DNA of 64,000 nt from Steroidobacteraceae bacterium (lineage in GTDB: Bacteria; Pseudomonadota; Gammaproteobacteria; Steroidobacterales; Steroidobacteraceae). The stretch lies in assembly GCA_025451845.1 (NCBI GenBank), contig JANWJS010000015.1, positions 1-64,000 on the forward strand. Reading direction: 5' to 3'. Made by a program: the position numbers and the translations under genes. The number at the start of each line of letters is the position of its first letter. The stretch's first letter is position 1. Positions 34,054-43,440 of this stretch are shown in pieces. The notes under the pieces were generated by a model. That model saw only the letters and a list, made by a program, of their open reading frames with translations, was not told the origin of the DNA and ran no database searches.

Positions 34054-34381
34054 TGACGGCACGCAGCGGATACGCGGACCTTTCCTTGCACGGCGGCCGC
34101 GTGCCTGCTTGGCTCGCCACGCGCATGGCAGCGCTCGCCTGGCACCGGTCGAAAGGGAGCTCGGCATCTATGTCTGCGCCGGCCGGCGACGTGCCTCGCG
34201 CCGCACGACCGATGAGCTGACTCGCATGGGGGAGCGTACGGTATTGACGCAGCGCATCTGGCTGCGACCAGCAACTCCCTCGCCACGGCGCATTTGCCGA
34301 CAGGCTCACTGTCGCTTTGCAGCAACGTGATCTGATAGGATCGTGTCGACTCGGATGTTGTACGGCCACTGGGGATCTGTC
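34054..34381. other. Intergenic region, nothing recognised
   Basis: 328 bases between ggt and the CocE-type hydrolase gene on the same strand. The short open frames here show no conserved features, and I see no clear terminator or operator. It probably holds the promoter of the downstream hydrolase. Confidence 0.4.
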
Positions 34382-36364
34382 ATGACACTATCGCTCCATC
34401 GCCTGCGCGCGGCGCTGGCTGTCCTGCTCCTTTCTGCTGCTGCCTTCGGCGGCACTGCCGCAAGCGCAGCTGACTCGCCGAAATATCCCTCGTTGCCCAG
34501 CGAGACGCCGGCTCATTTCAAGCCCGACCATTCCGCCTTCGGCTACACCATCCGCGACGTCATGGTTCCGATGCGGGACGGCATCAAGCTGCACACCGAG
34601 ATCATGGTCCCCAAAGGCGCGCACGATGCACCGATGCTGCTCACACGCACGCCCTACAACGCCAATGGCATGGTCAGGGAAACCCAGCACGACAGCCTGA
34701 GTGGTGACATGGGCACCGCATTGGAAGGCTACGACAACGCCGTCCCCGTGATCGTGAACGGAGGCTACATCCGCGTCATCCAGGACGTGCGCGGCAAGTA
34801 CGGCTCCGAGGGTGACTTCGTGATGAACCGTCCCTTTCGCGGGCCGCTCAATCATACGCCCGTGGACGAGTCGACCGACACTTACGACACCATCGATTGG
34901 CTCGTCAAGCACGTATCCGAGAGCAACGGGAAGGTCGGAATTCTCGGCATCTCCTATGACGGCTACGAGCCCTTGACGGCCCTGGTCAACCCCAACCCGG
35001 CGCTCAAGGTCGTGGTGCCGATGAATCCCATGGTCGACGGCTGGATGGGCGACGACTGGTTTCATAACGGCGCCTTCCGCGAGCAGAACATGCCCTATGT
35101 GTACGAGCAGGAAGCCTCGCGCGACAACAGCGCCAAATGGTGGAGCAACTACTACGACGACTACGATCTCTACATGCACTACGGCTCGGCCGGCGCCATG
35201 GGCAAGGCCTACGGCATGGGCCAGATCGGCTTCTGGAAAAAGCTGGTCGCACATCCGGCGTATGACAGCTTCTGGAGCGAGCAGGCGATGGACAAAATCC
35301 TGGCCGCCCAGCCGCTGAAAGTGCCCGTCATGCTGGTCGACAGCCTCTGGGACCAGGAAGATATTTACGGCGCCCTGGCCGTATACAGGGCCATCAAGCC
35401 CAAGGACACCGCCAATGACATGGTCTACCTGGTGATGGGCCCCTGGCATCACGGTCAGGAGATCGAGCCCGCGTATCAGCTCGGCCCCATCCGCTTCGGC
35501 AGCGATACCGGAAGTTACTTCCAGCAGGAGATCCTCGCCCCGTTCCTGGCCCACTACCTGAAGAGCGACGCGCCGCCTGATCCGGTCGCTCCGGTCACGG
35601 CCTATGTGACCGGAGCCGATCGTTGGGAGCGGCTCGACTCCTGGCCTCGAGGCTGCCCGAGCGGCTGCAACATCGAGCCGACGCCCTTCTATCTGCATGC
35701 AGACGGCAGCGCCAACTTCACGGCGCCGACTGCAGCCGAGGCCCGGGACACGAGCTACGTTTCCGACCCGGACAAACCGGTGCCCTTCCGCCCGCGCCCC
35801 GACCAACCAGTCGGCTACAGCGGCGACCTGACGTGGGCGCAATGGCTCGTCGATGACCAGCGCCCGTATTCCGGTCGCCCCGACGTCCTCACCTTCGAGT
35901 CAGCGGTGCTGACCCAACCCATGACGATCGCCGGACAGCCGCAGGTGCACTTGGTCGCCGCCACCAGCGGCACCGATTCCGACTGGGTAGTGAAGTTGAT
36001 CGATGTCTATCCCGACCAGATCGCCGCCGAGCCGGAGCTCGGTGGTTATCAGTTGGGCATCGCCATGGACATCTTTCGTGGCCGCTACCGCACCAGCTTC
36101 TCCGCACCGCACGCACTGACGCCGAACAAGCCGCTCCTGTACCGCTTCGATCTGCCCACGGCGAACCATGTGTTCCTTCCCGGCCACCGCATCATGGTGC
36201 AGGTGCAGTCCAGCTGGTTCCCGCTCTACGACCGCAACCCGCAAACCTACGTGGGCAACATCTTCCTCGCCGAGCCCGGCGATTACGTCAAAGCGACCCA
36301 GCGCATCTACCACTCGCCCGGCGAGGCAAGCTATATCGAGCTGCCGATCGTGCAGCAAAAGTGA
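34382..36364 (+). CDS. CocE/NonD-type (X-Pro dipeptidyl-peptidase S15) hydrolase
   Basis: Secreted alpha/beta-hydrolase of 660 residues from ATG 34382 (GGGGA upstream; a GTG 39 nt earlier is less likely). Signal peptide about 1-29. The S15 N-terminal domain has VMVPMRDGIKLHTEIMVP, VIQDVRGKYGSEGDF and the nucleophile elbow GISYDG with Ser191. MGPWHHGQE provides the likely catalytic His. The C-terminal jelly-roll domain (about 490-650; PMTIAGQPQVHLVAATSGTDS) completes the family. It is probably a peptidase or acyl-ester hydrolase of the periplasm; substrate unknown. Confidence 0.91.
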   Translation: MTLSLHRLRAALAVLLLSAAAFGGTAASAADSPKYPSLPSETPAHFKPDHSAFGYTIRDVMVPMRDGIKLHTEIMVPKGAHDAPMLLTRTPYNANGMVRETQHDSLSGDMGTALEGYDNAVPVIVNGGYIRVIQDVRGKYGSEGDFVMNRPFRGPLNHTPVDESTDTYDTIDWLVKHVSESNGKVGILGISYDGYEPLTALVNPNPALKVVVPMNPMVDGWMGDDWFHNGAFREQNMPYVYEQEASRDNSAKWWSNYYDDYDLYMHYGSAGAMGKAYGMGQIGFWKKLVAHPAYDSFWSEQAMDKILAAQPLKVPVMLVDSLWDQEDIYGALAVYRAIKPKDTANDMVYLVMGPWHHGQEIEPAYQLGPIRFGSDTGSYFQQEILAPFLAHYLKSDAPPDPVAPVTAYVTGADRWERLDSWPRGCPSGCNIEPTPFYLHADGSANFTAPTAAEARDTSYVSDPDKPVPFRPRPDQPVGYSGDLTWAQWLVDDQRPYSGRPDVLTFESAVLTQPMTIAGQPQVHLVAATSGTDSDWVVKLIDVYPDQIAAEPELGGYQLGIAMDIFRGRYRTSFSAPHALTPNKPLLYRFDLPTANHVFLPGHRIMVQVQSSWFPLYDRNPQTYVGNIFLAEPGDYVKATQRIYHSPGEASYIELPIVQQK

Positions 36365-36376
36365 TGCGGGGGCCGG

Positions 36377-36967
36377 TCAGCCCGAGCCGCCCTTTTGAGC
36401 CTCGGCAGCGCGGCGCTGGCGCTCGCGATGGGCGTGGCGCTCGGTCGTCATCCAGACCACCACATCCCATGCGTTGTGGATGCCGATGAAGAGAAGCAAC
36501 AGCGCCACACCGCTTACCACAAAGAGCGAAGCGGCGGGTAAGTGCTCCAACATGACCCCCGCGGCAGCCAGACCCAGATAGGCTGCCACCGGGAGCACGG
36601 CGCTCCAGATCCAGTCGGTGAGGAACGGCTTGTAGCCAAAGGAGCTCGAGAACATCTCGCGCACCAGGGTCGTGCAATAAATGAGGCCCACCAGCCCCGT
36701 CGCAGCGAGCAGGACCGCGAGGACCACCACCGTCAGTCCGGGCATCAACAGGAGCGCCGACAGCCACAGCGCCGCGCCGAAATGCACCGCCGTCGGCGTG
36801 ATATAGACCCGCAGACCCGTGAGCCGTGCCGACGCCGAGCCAGCCGCATCCGCTCTCTCCGACGAGATGGTGACCACCACGAAAGTCAATCCGGTGAGCG
36901 CAGCCGCCGACGAGCCCAGCAGCACGTAGAAGCTCTGCCAATCGGTCAACACCAATGTGTGATTCAT
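36377..36967 (-). CDS. Small integral membrane protein, function unknown
   Basis: 196 residues with about five hydrophobic segments (near 12-36, 60-82, 82-98, 120-140 and 143-165) and a basic C-terminal tail (RHAHRERQRRAAEAQKG). A conserved-looking N-terminus, NHTLVLTDWQSFYVLLGSSAAALTGLTF, is shared by unnamed bacterial membrane proteins. I do not recognise a catalytic motif. It is separated by only 9 nt from the GFA-type gene and probably co-transcribed with it. Confidence 0.75.
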   Translation of the reverse strand: MNHTLVLTDWQSFYVLLGSSAAALTGLTFVVVTISSERADAAGSASARLTGLRVYITPTAVHFGAALWLSALLLMPGLTVVVLAVLLAATGLVGLIYCTTLVREMFSSSFGYKPFLTDWIWSAVLPVAAYLGLAAAGVMLEHLPAASLFVVSGVALLLLFIGIHNAWDVVVWMTTERHAHRERQRRAAEAQKGGSG

Positions 36968-36976
36968 GATAGGGAC

Positions 36977-37369
36977 TCAGAACCAGTAGTCGGCGACGCA
37001 GCGCCCATCGCGTGGCAAATCCTCGAACGTGTTCAGGCCGTCGAAATGATCGATTGGAATCCTCGCCACGGCCTCCGGCTCCGCCAGCCGCAGGTTCACG
37101 GCGATCCGGCGTCGGCCGCCGCCATCGGTCGTGAGCGACCTCCAGAACGCCACACAACCACAGGCGGGGCAAAAATTGAAGCTGATCTCCTTCTCGCCCC
37201 ACAGATAGGCCTGCGTGCTGCCGCTGACAGTGATTCCTTCGCCTTCATAATCATAAGCCCACAGGACGCCATAGCGTCGACAGACCGTGCAATTGCACGC
37301 GGTGGCACCATCGGGCACCGCCTCGAACCGCCATCCAACCGCACCGCAGTGACAGGAGCCCTGGATCAT
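36977..37369 (-). CDS. GFA-family (glutathione-dependent formaldehyde-activating-like) protein
   Basis: 130 residues from ATG 37369, which overlaps the upstream stop by four bases (ATGA). The CENP-V/GFA zinc fold is clear: SCHCGAV (Cys6, Cys8), CNCTVCRRYG (Cys25, 27, 30) and NFCPACGC. GFA proteins bind glutathione adducts, and the founding member condenses formaldehyde with glutathione, although most family members have no proven activity. It is the middle gene of a lipoprotein-GFA-membrane protein group. A link to formaldehyde from the methanol dehydrogenase at 18-20 kb is speculative. Confidence 0.85.
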   Translation of the reverse strand: MIQGSCHCGAVGWRFEAVPDGATACNCTVCRRYGVLWAYDYEGEGITVSGSTQAYLWGEKEISFNFCPACGCVAFWRSLTTDGGGRRRIAVNLRLAEPEAVARIPIDHFDGLNTFEDLPRDGRCVADYWF

Positions 37370-38061
37370 TTCATTCGTCCGCTGGTGATCGTCAAGATCA
37401 GTTGTTGGGGCGCCGGTACCGCCGTATAGAGCGTGTCGTGTTGGCCGACCTGGACGGCGCCGACCCACACGTATCCGGCGTTGCTCACGCGAATATCGTA
37501 ACGCAGTGCCTCCCCGCCGCGGACAACCGACCCTGCGATCCGCGCCGGCCGGTCGACATAGACCAACATCAACGGCCGGCGGGATTGCGCATCCAGCCAC
37601 TCCACCCTACCCACGGGCTCGATCCCGTCGCGCTGCAGTGCGATGGGGATGAGCCTGGCCAGGCGGGCATCGTGGGGCGCAATGCGCAGGAAGCGGAGAC
37701 TGAAGTCGGCGGGTTCGAGCTCGCTCTGGAGCTCCTTCTGCGTACGGTTCAGGTCGAGCGTGAAGCCGTCCGGTGTCCGGCTCACGGGTGCGACGAAATC
37801 CCCGGTATCGGGCGGGCCGTAGAAATCCCCAATGATGTAGGGAAAGAGCAGCCGGTAGCCGCCGTCGGGCAACGGCCCCAGCACCTGGAGGGAGGAATGA
37901 ATCACCCAGCCGGGATGGTGCGGGCGCCAACTGCAACCCGCCAACGCGGCGAGCAGCGCGGTCAACGCGAAGGCGGCGGTACCGCGGGCGGCATCGGCGC
38001 GGGCGCAATCGAGGCGGTCGCGCGCCGCGGCCGCTCGAGACTGCCCGGGGGTCGGGGACAT
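37366..38061 (-). CDS. Predicted lipoprotein, function unknown
   Basis: 231 residues. A long basic n-region, a hydrophobic stretch and a lipobox-like LLAALAGC near residues 36-43 suggest a lipid-anchored envelope protein. The remainder is beta-rich (HSSLQVLGPLPDGGYRLLFP; RYDIRVSNAGYVWVGAVQVG) without a domain I recognise. The start is uncertain, because the n-region is longer than usual. The stop overlaps the GFA gene start. Confidence 0.68.
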   Translation of the reverse strand: MSPTPGQSRAAAARDRLDCARADAARGTAAFALTALLAALAGCSWRPHHPGWVIHSSLQVLGPLPDGGYRLLFPYIIGDFYGPPDTGDFVAPVSRTPDGFTLDLNRTQKELQSELEPADFSLRFLRIAPHDARLARLIPIALQRDGIEPVGRVEWLDAQSRRPLMLVYVDRPARIAGSVVRGGEALRYDIRVSNAGYVWVGAVQVGQHDTLYTAVPAPQQLILTITSGRMK

Positions 38062-38102
38062 GCTGCAGCCCGCGCAGGCGTGACTGGCGGTTTCCGCCCG
38101 CC

Positions 38103-39032
38103 CTACGGCGGCGGGTTCGAAGGCGCTGCCTGCGTTCCCGGCGGCAGCGGGCTCGCCTGCGTCCCAGGGTTGCTCTGCGATGCCGGAGCAGGCTGGGACG
38201 GTTGGCTCATCTGCGGCGGCTGAGCGGTGATGGCGGCTCGGAACTGCTGTAGCTTCGCCTTGATGACGCTGGCGTTCTGGGGACCCATGCGGATCAGCAG
38301 CTTCTGCCCGGCGGGCAATGATTCGAGGCTGGAATCGGCGAACTGATAGAACACCTTGGGCCGGACCAGGGTGACCGGACCCTGGACATCTGGAGTCGCG
38401 AGCATGCTATCGATGGCCTGCACCAGGCGGTCGTTGAAGTACTTCCCGGGATAGCCGAGGTTCTCATACGCCTGTTGGAAGAGGGGGTACAGGCGAAAGT
38501 AGACGGCAGCCAGCGCCTTCGGATCGGCCGAGCTCACGACTTGCATGAGGGGTGCATAGCGCGCGTAGTTCTGCTGACTGAGAGTCGTCGCGCTGCCCTG
38601 GGTGTCGACAGCCGTATCGCCGGGCGTCGGCTGCAGCGGCCGGAGCTCCGCCGCGACTTTCTTACGTGGCAAGTTGTCCACCGTGACCACGAAGTCCCGG
38701 ATGACCTGGTGCGGTACCAGGAACTTCGCTACCCCGGGCTTGCCGAGGAGTCCGGCCATCGAGTCCAGGACGACGGAGTCGCTTTGATCGAGCGGCGGGA
38801 GCGGCGTCTGTTGCTGCCCAGCTTCGGGCGGGATCGGGTGCTGGATGGCGGGAACCGCGGGTGCTGTCGCCTGCGGCGCGGCAGCAGGGTGCGGTGCAGG
38901 CGCTGGCGGCGTTGGAGAGTAGTACCGGTAGTACACGCCGAGCGCGATCGCAGCGGCGATGACGATGCCGGCGGACCACCAGATGGCTTTGTCCCGGAAG
39001 GACTCCTCCGGGTCAGTCGCCTTATTCCACAT
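38103..39032 (-). CDS. DUF3014 domain protein
   Basis: 309 residues. A single transmembrane segment (about 17-36) follows a short cytoplasmic N-terminus, then a Pro/Ala-rich linker (about 45-85). The DUF3014 domain (about 90-255) has YARYAPLMQVVSSADPKALA, YFRLYPLFQQAYENLGYPG and FNDRLVQAIDSML. The C-terminal 50 residues are low-complexity Pro, Gln, Ser. Function is unknown; topology suggests a periplasmic domain anchored in the inner membrane. It is divergent from lhr, with 80 bases between them. Confidence 0.88.
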   Translation of the reverse strand: MWNKATDPEESFRDKAIWWSAGIVIAAAIALGVYYRYYSPTPPAPAPHPAAAPQATAPAVPAIQHPIPPEAGQQQTPLPPLDQSDSVVLDSMAGLLGKPGVAKFLVPHQVIRDFVVTVDNLPRKKVAAELRPLQPTPGDTAVDTQGSATTLSQQNYARYAPLMQVVSSADPKALAAVYFRLYPLFQQAYENLGYPGKYFNDRLVQAIDSMLATPDVQGPVTLVRPKVFYQFADSSLESLPAGQKLLIRMGPQNASVIKAKLQQFRAAITAQPPQMSQPSQPAPASQSNPGTQASPLPPGTQAAPSNPPP

Positions 39033-39112
39033 CCAGCGGCTCTCCGCGCATTGACGAATCGAGATACTCTACTCTGATCACGGCCGGATCGCACTTGAGC
39101 CTCGCCTGACCC

Positions 39113-42100
39113 ATGTCCATGCGTGCAACCTTTCACCCCGCCGTCAGCCGCTGGCTCGAGCGCGCTTTTGAGGCGCCGACACCGGCGCAGGAGCAAGCTT
39201 GGCCCGCGATCCAGGCGGGGTGTCATACGCTGATCGCCGCGCCCACCGGCTCGGGGAAGACCCTGGCCGCCTTCCTGGCCGCGATCGACCTGCTGGTACG
39301 CGAGGCCCTGGAGCGTGGCGGATTGCTGGACGAGACCCACATCCTTTACGTCTCCCCTCTCAAGGCGCTCTCCAACGACATCCGCCGCAACCTCGAGGCG
39401 CCGCTCGGCGGTATCCGCGATGAGCTGCGCGCCATGGAGTTGCCTGATATCGAGATCCGCACCTGCGTGCGTACCGGCGACACGCCGCAGCACGAGCGGC
39501 AGAGCATGCGCCGGCGGCCGCCGCACATCTTGGTCACCACGCCTGAGTCCCTCTATGTCCTCCTCGGCTCGGAGTCCGGACGCGCGATGCTCGCCAGCGT
39601 GCGCAGTGTCATCGTCGATGAGATCCACGCGATAGTGGGCAGCAAGCGCGGCCTGCACCTGGCGCTGTCTCTCGAGCGCCTCGAGGCGCTCGCCGGGCGC
39701 CGCCTGACGCGCATCGGACTGTCGGCGACTCAACGGCCCATCGAGGAGGTTGCGCGGTTTCTCGTCGGCACCCGACAGCTGCGCGCCGACGGCGAGGCCG
39801 AGTGCGCGATCATCGACACCGGTCACATCCGGCGGCGCGATCTGCAGATCGAGGTGCCCGCGACGCCGCTCGAAGCAGTCATGTCGGGAGACATGTGGAC
39901 GCAGGTGTACGATCGCCTCGCGCAACTTGCCGGCGAGCACCGCACCACACTCATCTTTGTCAACACCCGCCGGCACTCGGAACGGGTGGCGCGTCATTTG
40001 TCGGAGCGTATCGGCGAGACACTCGTCGCGGCACACCACGGCAGCATGGCGAAAGAGCTGCGGCTCGCGGCGGAGTCGCGCCTGAAGCGCGGCGAGCTCA
40101 AGGCTCTGATCGCAACCGCATCACTCGAGCTCGGTATCGACATCGGGGATGTGGACCTCGTGTGTCAGCTCGGCTCGCCCCGATCCATCGCTGCTCTGCT
40201 GCAGCGCGCGGGACGCTCCGGACACAGCCTGGGCGGAACGCCAAAAGGCAGGCTCTTCCCATTGTCGCGTGACGATCTGATCGAGTGCGCGGCACTCCTC
40301 GACTGCGTGCGACGGGGGGAGCTCGACCGCTTGCGGATTCCGGCGAAGCCGCTCGATGTGCTCGCGCAGCAGATCGTCGCGGAAGTCGCCGCGCGGGAAT
40401 GGGATGTCGACGAGCTGTTTGCTCTGCTGCAACGCGCCTACCCGTACCGCGACCTGCAGCGCGAGGAGCTCGACGCCATCGTCCACATGCTGGCCGACGG
40501 CTTCACTACGCGGCGCGGCCGACGCGGGGCCCTCATCCACTACGATGCCGTCAACCGGAAAGTCCGCGGCCGACGCGGCGCCCGCCTTACGGCACTGACG
40601 TCGGGTGGGACAATACCCGATACGGCCGATTACACGGTTCTGCTCGAGCCGCAATCGCAGCCCGTCGGCACGATCAACGAAGACTTCGCCATCGAGAGCC
40701 TCCAGGGCGACGTCTTCCAGCTCGGTAACACCTCCTACCGCATCCTGCGCGTCGCGCAGGGTACGGTGCGCGTCGAGGACGCGCAGGGTCAACCGCCTTC
40801 CATTCCCTTCTGGCTGGGGGAGGCGCCTGCCCGATCGGACGAGTTGTCGCAGGGGGTGTCACGGATCCGCCACGAGGTGGAGAGCCGGCTCGACGGCGGG
40901 CTCGAGGCTGTCGTGAGTTGGCTCGCGGAGGAGGTCGGCGTGGCCCCGCCGGCGGCGGTGCAGGCCGCGGGCTATCTCGCGGCCGCGCGCGCCGCTCTCG
41001 GCGCCCTGCCCACCCGCGAGACCGTGGTCCTCGAGCGTTTCTTCGATGAGGCGGGCGGCATGCAGCTCGTCCTCCACTCGCCCTTCGGCAGCCGTGTGAA
41101 TCGCGCATGGGGGCTCGCTCTGCGCAAGCGCTTCTGCCGCTCGTTCAACTTCGAGCTGCAGGCGGCGGCCACCGAGGATGCGATCGTGCTGTCGCTCACC
41201 ACCGCGCACAGTTTCGAGCTCATGGAAGTGGCGCGCTATCTGCATTCCAACACGGTGCGTCCGCTTCTCGTGCAGGCGCTGTGCGCGGCGCCGATGTTTG
41301 CCGCGCGCTGGCGCTGGAGCGCGGCGATCGCGCTCGCGCTGCCGCGGTTTCGCGGCGGCCGCAAGGTGCCGGCGCCGCTCGCACGGATGGCGGCCGAAGA
41401 CCTGCTCGCCGCGGTCTTCCCGGACCAGGTGGCATGCGCCGAGAACCTGTCGGGCGAGCTCGAGATCCCCGATCATCCGCTCGTCCACCAGGCAATCCGC
41501 GACTGTCTCGAGGAAGCGATGGACATCGACGGCTTGGAGACGGTGCTGCGCCGTCTGGAGAGCGGAACCATCCGCGTGGCCGCGCGGGATGTCACCGAGC
41601 CCTCACCGCTCGCCCTGGAGGTGCTGTCGGCGAGACCCTACGCGTTTCTCGACGATGCCCCGCTCGAGGAGCGGCGCACGCAGGCGGTGTTGAGCCGCCG
41701 TTGGCTCGACCCCGAAGCAGCTGGCGATCTCGGCGCCCTCGATCCGGCGGCCATCGCACGGGTGCGCGAGGAGGCGTGGCCCGATGCGTCCGATGCCGAC
41801 GAGCTGCACGATGCTCTCCTGTGGCTCACCTTCATCACCGCAGAGGAGATCGGCAAGAGGCCGGATTGGACCGGTTGGGCCGCTATCCTCGCCGCCGACC
41901 GCAGGGCTGCCCGGCTGGAATCGGGCAGCGCGATGCTCTGGGTCGCCGCCGAGCGTCTGCCGCTCCTGCAAGCGCTTCTGCCCGGCGCGTCGCCGGAGCC
42001 GACCATTGACGTGCCGTCCGAATACGCGACGCCCTGGAATGCGGACGAGGCGCTCGTGGAGATCGCGCGCGGCCGCCTGCAGGGCCTGGGTCCGGCCTCG

Positions 42101-43438
42101 GCGGCGGCCCTGGCGGGACCGATCGGTGTCGCTCCCGGCCGCCTGACATCAGCGCTCGCGGCGCTGCAGGCGGAAGGAACGGTGATGCACGGCCGCTTCA
42201 CTGCGGAGGCACCGGAGGATGGCGAATGGTGCGAGCGCGGACTGCTGGCGCGCATCCATCGCTATACCGTCAAGCGCTTGCGCGCCGAGATCGAGCCGGT
42301 CGAGCCCCGGGATCTGCAGCGCTTCCTGCTCGAGTGGCAGCGAGCCGCTCCGCGGGCGCGCATGGAAGGGCCCGACGCCGTCGCCGCCGTCCTGTCGCAG
42401 CTCGAGGGCTTCGAAGCGCCGGCGGGCGCATGGGAAACGGAGATCCTACCCGCACGCATCAACGAGTACGACCCGGCGTGGCTCGATGAGCAATGCCTGG
42501 CAGGGCGCTTCGTATGGACGCGCCTCGCGCGGCGCCGGCCCGAATCCGGGCCGGCTGCCGGCCCGGTGCGCGGCACTCCAATCGCCCTCCTCTCCCGCCG
42601 AAACCTGCGGGCCTGGGCGGCACTCGCGGGCCCGGTCGATTCAGGCGCGCCGTCAGCGAAGGCCCGCAGGGTGTTGGAGCATCTCAGCGCTCAGGGCGCT
42701 TCGTTCTTCGACGAGATCGTCGAGAGCACGGGTCTGCTCGGCACGCAGGCGCAGGAGGGGCTGGCGGAGCTCGTCGCGCTAGGCCTGGTCAATTCCGACA
42801 GCTTCGGCGGGCTGCGGGCGCTGTTGGTCCCGTCCGATCGCCGCAGATCCTCCACGGGCCCGCGCCGCAGGCGCCGGGTGCTGTTCGGCATGGATTCAGC
42901 CGGGCGCTGGGCTCTGGTGCGCCGCGGGCAAAGCACCGCCTCGGGCCGCACGGACGCCGCGACCACGGAGCTCGTCGCTCGCGGATTGCTGCGGCGTTGG
43001 GGCGTTATCTTCTGGCGGCTGATCGCGCGCGAGGCCGACTGGCTGCCGCCCTGGCGCGAGCTCCTCTTCTGCTATCGGCGCCTCGAGGCTCGCGGCGAGA
43101 TCCGCGGCGGCCGCTTCGTCGCGGGACTCTCGGGCGAGCAGTTCGCCGCCCCCGAGGCGGTAGGGCTCCTGCGGGAGATACGCCGCCGGCCGCGCGAGAG
43201 GGAGTCGGTGTCGCTCTCCGCGGCCGATCCGCTCAACCTGCTCGGTATGCTGACGCCGGGCGCGCGACTGCCGGCGCTCGCCGGCAACAGAGTCCTCTAT
43301 CGCGATGGCCTGCCGCTCGCCACGCTCGCCGGCGGGGAGGTGCGGTTCCTCGAAACGCTGGATGCGGCTGGGCAATGGGAGGCGCAGAACGTGCTACTGC
43401 GGCGGCACGTGCCCGCCGTCCTGGCCGACATCGCCTGA
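39113..43438 (+). CDS. lhr: Lhr-type ATP-dependent DNA helicase
   Basis: 1441-residue SF2 helicase of the bacterial long Lhr form. Motifs in order: Q-motif region with [12 protein letters not shown], Walker [10 protein letters not shown] (about residue 42-50), [24 protein letters not shown] (DEVH-type motif II), SATQ, then motifs IV-VI in [23 protein letters not shown] and [13 protein letters not shown] winged-helix/Lhr-core region and the long C-terminal extension (about 850-1441) follow. Lhr is a 3'-5' translocase linked to DNA repair. The stop lies 2 nt before the stop of the converging CLC gene. Confidence 0.95.
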   Translation: MSMRATFHPAVSRWLERAFEAPTPAQEQAWPAIQAGCHTLIAAPTGSGKTLAAFLAAIDLLVREALERGGLLDETHILYVSPLKALSNDIRRNLEAPLGGIRDELRAMELPDIEIRTCVRTGDTPQHERQSMRRRPPHILVTTPESLYVLLGSESGRAMLASVRSVIVDEIHAIVGSKRGLHLALSLERLEALAGRRLTRIGLSATQRPIEEVARFLVGTRQLRADGEAECAIIDTGHIRRRDLQIEVPATPLEAVMSGDMWTQVYDRLAQLAGEHRTTLIFVNTRRHSERVARHLSERIGETLVAAHHGSMAKELRLAAESRLKRGELKALIATASLELGIDIGDVDLVCQLGSPRSIAALLQRAGRSGHSLGGTPKGRLFPLSRDDLIECAALLDCVRRGELDRLRIPAKPLDVLAQQIVAEVAAREWDVDELFALLQRAYPYRDLQREELDAIVHMLADGFTTRRGRRGALIHYDAVNRKVRGRRGARLTALTSGGTIPDTADYTVLLEPQSQPVGTINEDFAIESLQGDVFQLGNTSYRILRVAQGTVRVEDAQGQPPSIPFWLGEAPARSDELSQGVSRIRHEVESRLDGGLEAVVSWLAEEVGVAPPAAVQAAGYLAAARAALGALPTRETVVLERFFDEAGGMQLVLHSPFGSRVNRAWGLALRKRFCRSFNFELQAAATEDAIVLSLTTAHSFELMEVARYLHSNTVRPLLVQALCAAPMFAARWRWSAAIALALPRFRGGRKVPAPLARMAAEDLLAAVFPDQVACAENLSGELEIPDHPLVHQAIRDCLEEAMDIDGLETVLRRLESGTIRVAARDVTEPSPLALEVLSARPYAFLDDAPLEERRTQAVLSRRWLDPEAAGDLGALDPAAIARVREEAWPDASDADELHDALLWLTFITAEEIGKRPDWTGWAAILAADRRAARLESGSAMLWVAAERLPLLQALLPGASPEPTIDVPSEYATPWNADEALVEIARGRLQGLGPASAAALAGPIGVAPGRLTSALAALQAEGTVMHGRFTAEAPEDGEWCERGLLARIHRYTVKRLRAEIEPVEPRDLQRFLLEWQRAAPRARMEGPDAVAAVLSQLEGFEAPAGAWETEILPARINEYDPAWLDEQCLAGRFVWTRLARRRPESGPAAGPVRGTPIALLSRRNLRAWAALAGPVDSGAPSAKARRVLEHLSAQGASFFDEIVESTGLLGTQAQEGLAELVALGLVNSDSFGGLRALLVPSDRRRSSTGPRRRRRVLFGMDSAGRWALVRRGQSTASGRTDAATTELVARGLLRRWGVIFWRLIAREADWLPPWRELLFCYRRLEARGEIRGGRFVAGLSGEQFAAPEAVGLLREIRRRPRERESVSLSAADPLNLLGMLTPGARLPALAGNRVLYRDGLPLATLAGGEVRFLETLDAAGQWEAQNVLLRRHVPAVLADIA

Positions 43439-43440
43439 CG

